Positions 10,281 through 11,653 of a DNA stretch of 11,653 nucleotides are shown here, piece after piece. The stretch is from Pullilachnospira_A gallistercoris. GTDB lineage: Bacteria; Bacillota; Clostridia; Lachnospirales; Lachnospiraceae. Position 1 is the first letter of the stretch. The number at the start of each line of letters is the position of its first letter. Below the pieces are notes generated by a model. The model was not told the DNA's origin and did not search any database. It worked only from the letters and a program-made list of their open reading frames with translations. Location: the NCBI GenBank assembly GCA_018712125.1, contig DVHM01000015.1, positions 1 to 11,653 of the forward strand, given 5' to 3'. A program made the translations under genes and the position numbers.

Positions 10281-11653
10281 GAAAAGAGAAATTTAATCAT
10301 GGCTGGGTGTTCCACAAGGGAGGCGGAAGCTCACTGGAAGCCCTGGCAGGCGGAGGAACTGCGAACGAGCAGCCGGTTACGCTTCCCCACGACGCGTCGG
10401 TGGGAATGACCAGAAATCCCGACGAGCCCAACGGCAGCGGCAACGGATTTTTCCGGGAGGAGTGCTACAACTACACCAAGACATTTTCCTTGAATCCGGA
10501 GGACGCGGATAAGAACATCTGGCTGGAGTTTGAGGGTGTATACCAGAATGCTTTCGTGTATATCAACGGATCCTACGCGGGGAAATGCCCTTACGGATAT
10601 GGCAACTTCTATATTGACGCTACCAGATATGTGAGCTTCACAGAGCCCAACGATATCAAGGTTATCGTGAAGAACGGCGTGCCCAGCGGCCGCTGGTACA
10701 CCGGCGGCGGTATCTACCGCGATGTGAATCTGATGATCGCCGACCGGCTGCATCTGATCCCCGATGGCGTACAGCTCGCCACGCAGGAAGTGGAGGATGG
10801 CCAGGCCATCATTCGGGTAAGATCGACCATCGAGTACACCGGCATCGGTGTGAGAGATATCATGCTGGTAACAGAGCTGATGGACGCGGATGGAAATGTG
10901 GTGGCTTCCGATGAGATGCCCATTACCACCGAGGAGCACACGAAACAGACCTATCAGCAGAAAATTTATGTGGAGAATCCTTCTCTCTGGGACGAGGATC
11001 ATCCCTATCTTTACACTTATCGCACCTATATCCGCGAGGGCGAGAATGCGGTGGATGAGGAGATCGGAACCTTTGGTATCCGCACTCTTCAACTGGACAG
11101 AAAACATGGCTTCCGCGTAAACGGCAAGGTGGTCAACCTGCGGGGCGGCTGTATCCACCACGACAACGGTGTGACGGGAACAGCAGAATTCCCCCATGCG
11201 GCGGAGTTCCGTGTAAAGACCCTGAAGGAGGCCGGATACAATGCGATCCGCAGCTCCCACTATCCCATGAGCAGAAGGCTTCTGGAAGCCTGCGACAAGC
11301 TGGGTATGTATGTGATGGATGAGTTCGCGGATGTGTGGACCACCACCAAGGTAGATTTCGATTACGGTACCCACATGGCAGAGTGGTGGGAGCATGACGT
11401 GTCCAATCTGGTGAGAAAAGATTACAATCATCCCTGCGTGGTTCTCTATTCCATCGGAAATGAGATCCCGGAGACGGGAAATAAGTTTGATACCCAGTGG
11501 GGCAAGAAGCTGGCGGACAAGATCCGTGAGCTGGATGACTCCCGCTTTGTGACCAACAGCCTGAATCTGATGCTCAGCATCATGGACCGTCTGCCGAAGA
11601 TGATGGCGGCTGCGGGACAGGGCGAGAATGCGGAGGTCGGCGAGATCAACAGC
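10277..11653 (+). CDS. Glycoside hydrolase family 2 protein (beta-galactosidase/beta-glucuronidase type), 3' truncated by window
   Basis: 459 residues are visible and the frame is open to the window end. Family 2 enzymes hydrolyse beta-galactosides, glucuronides or mannosides by a retaining two-Glu mechanism. The N-terminal jelly-roll sugar-binding domain includes SLEALAGGG, LPHDASVGM, GFFREECYNYTKTF and SGRWYTGGGIYRDVNL (residues about 137-152). An immunoglobulin-like domain follows, and then the TIM barrel. The barrel start is NLRGGCIHHDNG with His294-His295-Asp296, then IRSSHYPMSRRLLEACDKLGMYVMDEFADVW. The acid/base Glu is Glu396 in YSIGNEIPE. The nucleophile Glu lies beyond the window. 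No signal peptide is present, so it acts in the cytoplasm on imported oligosaccharides. ATG 10277 has GGAGG at 10262-10266 and overlaps the leader ORF stop. Divergent AraC control suggests sugar induction. The exact substrate cannot be fixed from this part. Confidence 0.93.
   Translation, partial: MRKEKFNHGWVFHKGGGSSLEALAGGGTANEQPVTLPHDASVGMTRNPDEPNGSGNGFFREECYNYTKTFSLNPEDADKNIWLEFEGVYQNAFVYINGSYAGKCPYGYGNFYIDATRYVSFTEPNDIKVIVKNGVPSGRWYTGGGIYRDVNLMIADRLHLIPDGVQLATQEVEDGQAIIRVRSTIEYTGIGVRDIMLVTELMDADGNVVASDEMPITTEEHTKQTYQQKIYVENPSLWDEDHPYLYTYRTYIREGENAVDEEIGTFGIRTLQLDRKHGFRVNGKVVNLRGGCIHHDNGVTGTAEFPHAAEFRVKTLKEAGYNAIRSSHYPMSRRLLEACDKLGMYVMDEFADVWTTTKVDFDYGTHMAEWWEHDVSNLVRKDYNHPCVVLYSIGNEIPETGNKFDTQWGKKLADKIRELDDSRFVTNSLNLMLSIMDRLPKMMAAAGQGENAEVGEINS

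Noticed and set aside
10331..11431. 366-aa open frame on the - strand
   Set aside because: Antisense to the GH2 gene; the + strand carries all GH2 motifs.
1..11653. CRISPR array or insertion sequence
   Set aside because: No regularly spaced repeats, no transposase frame and no terminal inverted repeats were seen.

Overview
The window looks like accessory chromosome of a gut-type Clostridia, most likely Lachnospiraceae. Supporting signs are Gram-positive AGGAGG ribosome sites, TTGACA/TATAAT promoters, a PadR + DUF2812 pair, an AraC regulator divergent from a GH2 glycosidase, a GC content near 50%, and a tRNA-Gly without an encoded CCA. The assignment is inference from gene style; no marker gene is present.

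Layout. Positions 1-60: rho-independent terminator of a gene to the left. 56-696: a promoter, a decayed low-molecular-weight phosphatase / arsenate reductase-like remnant, and a 116-aa orphan whose ATG directly follows the remnant's stop. 793-1449: flavodoxin-like NAD(P)H oxidoreductase behind a promoter with a palindromic operator. 1534-2574: condensation / alcohol-acetyltransferase-like protein that appears to lack two internal segments. 2585-3457: a rearrangement scar, in which the C-terminal half of a LysR regulator (- strand) is joined within about 6 bases to the last 104 residues of an ABC transporter ATPase (+ strand). 3496-4532: autoregulated PadR regulator and DUF2812 membrane protein, nearly overlapping. 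4564-8707 (- strand): a two-gene operon. 8746-8898: tRNA-Gly(CCC) with its own promoter and terminator. 8895-10064 (- strand): AraC regulator, divergent from a GH2 glycoside hydrolase (10277 to beyond the window end) that is preceded by a 19-codon leader ORF.

The most interesting content is the two-gene operon. The first gene encodes a predicted two-TM, RCK-like membrane protein with two Rossmann-like regions and a C-terminal RyR (ryanodine receptor repeat) domain. The second, overlapping by 14 nt, encodes an 891-aa protein with two tandem TIR domains, Sel1-like repeats and a long TPR array. In the first TIR the position of the catalytic Glu is Asp; the second keeps the canonical residues. 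TIR domains are known to consume NAD+ and can make cyclic-ADPR-type signals. My inference is a TIR-to-membrane-effector immune or stress module in which the RyR/Rossmann protein senses a nucleotide and changes membrane permeability. It sits directly downstream of a tRNA gene.

The left third of the window carries several eroded or rearranged genes, as expected of a plastic accessory region.
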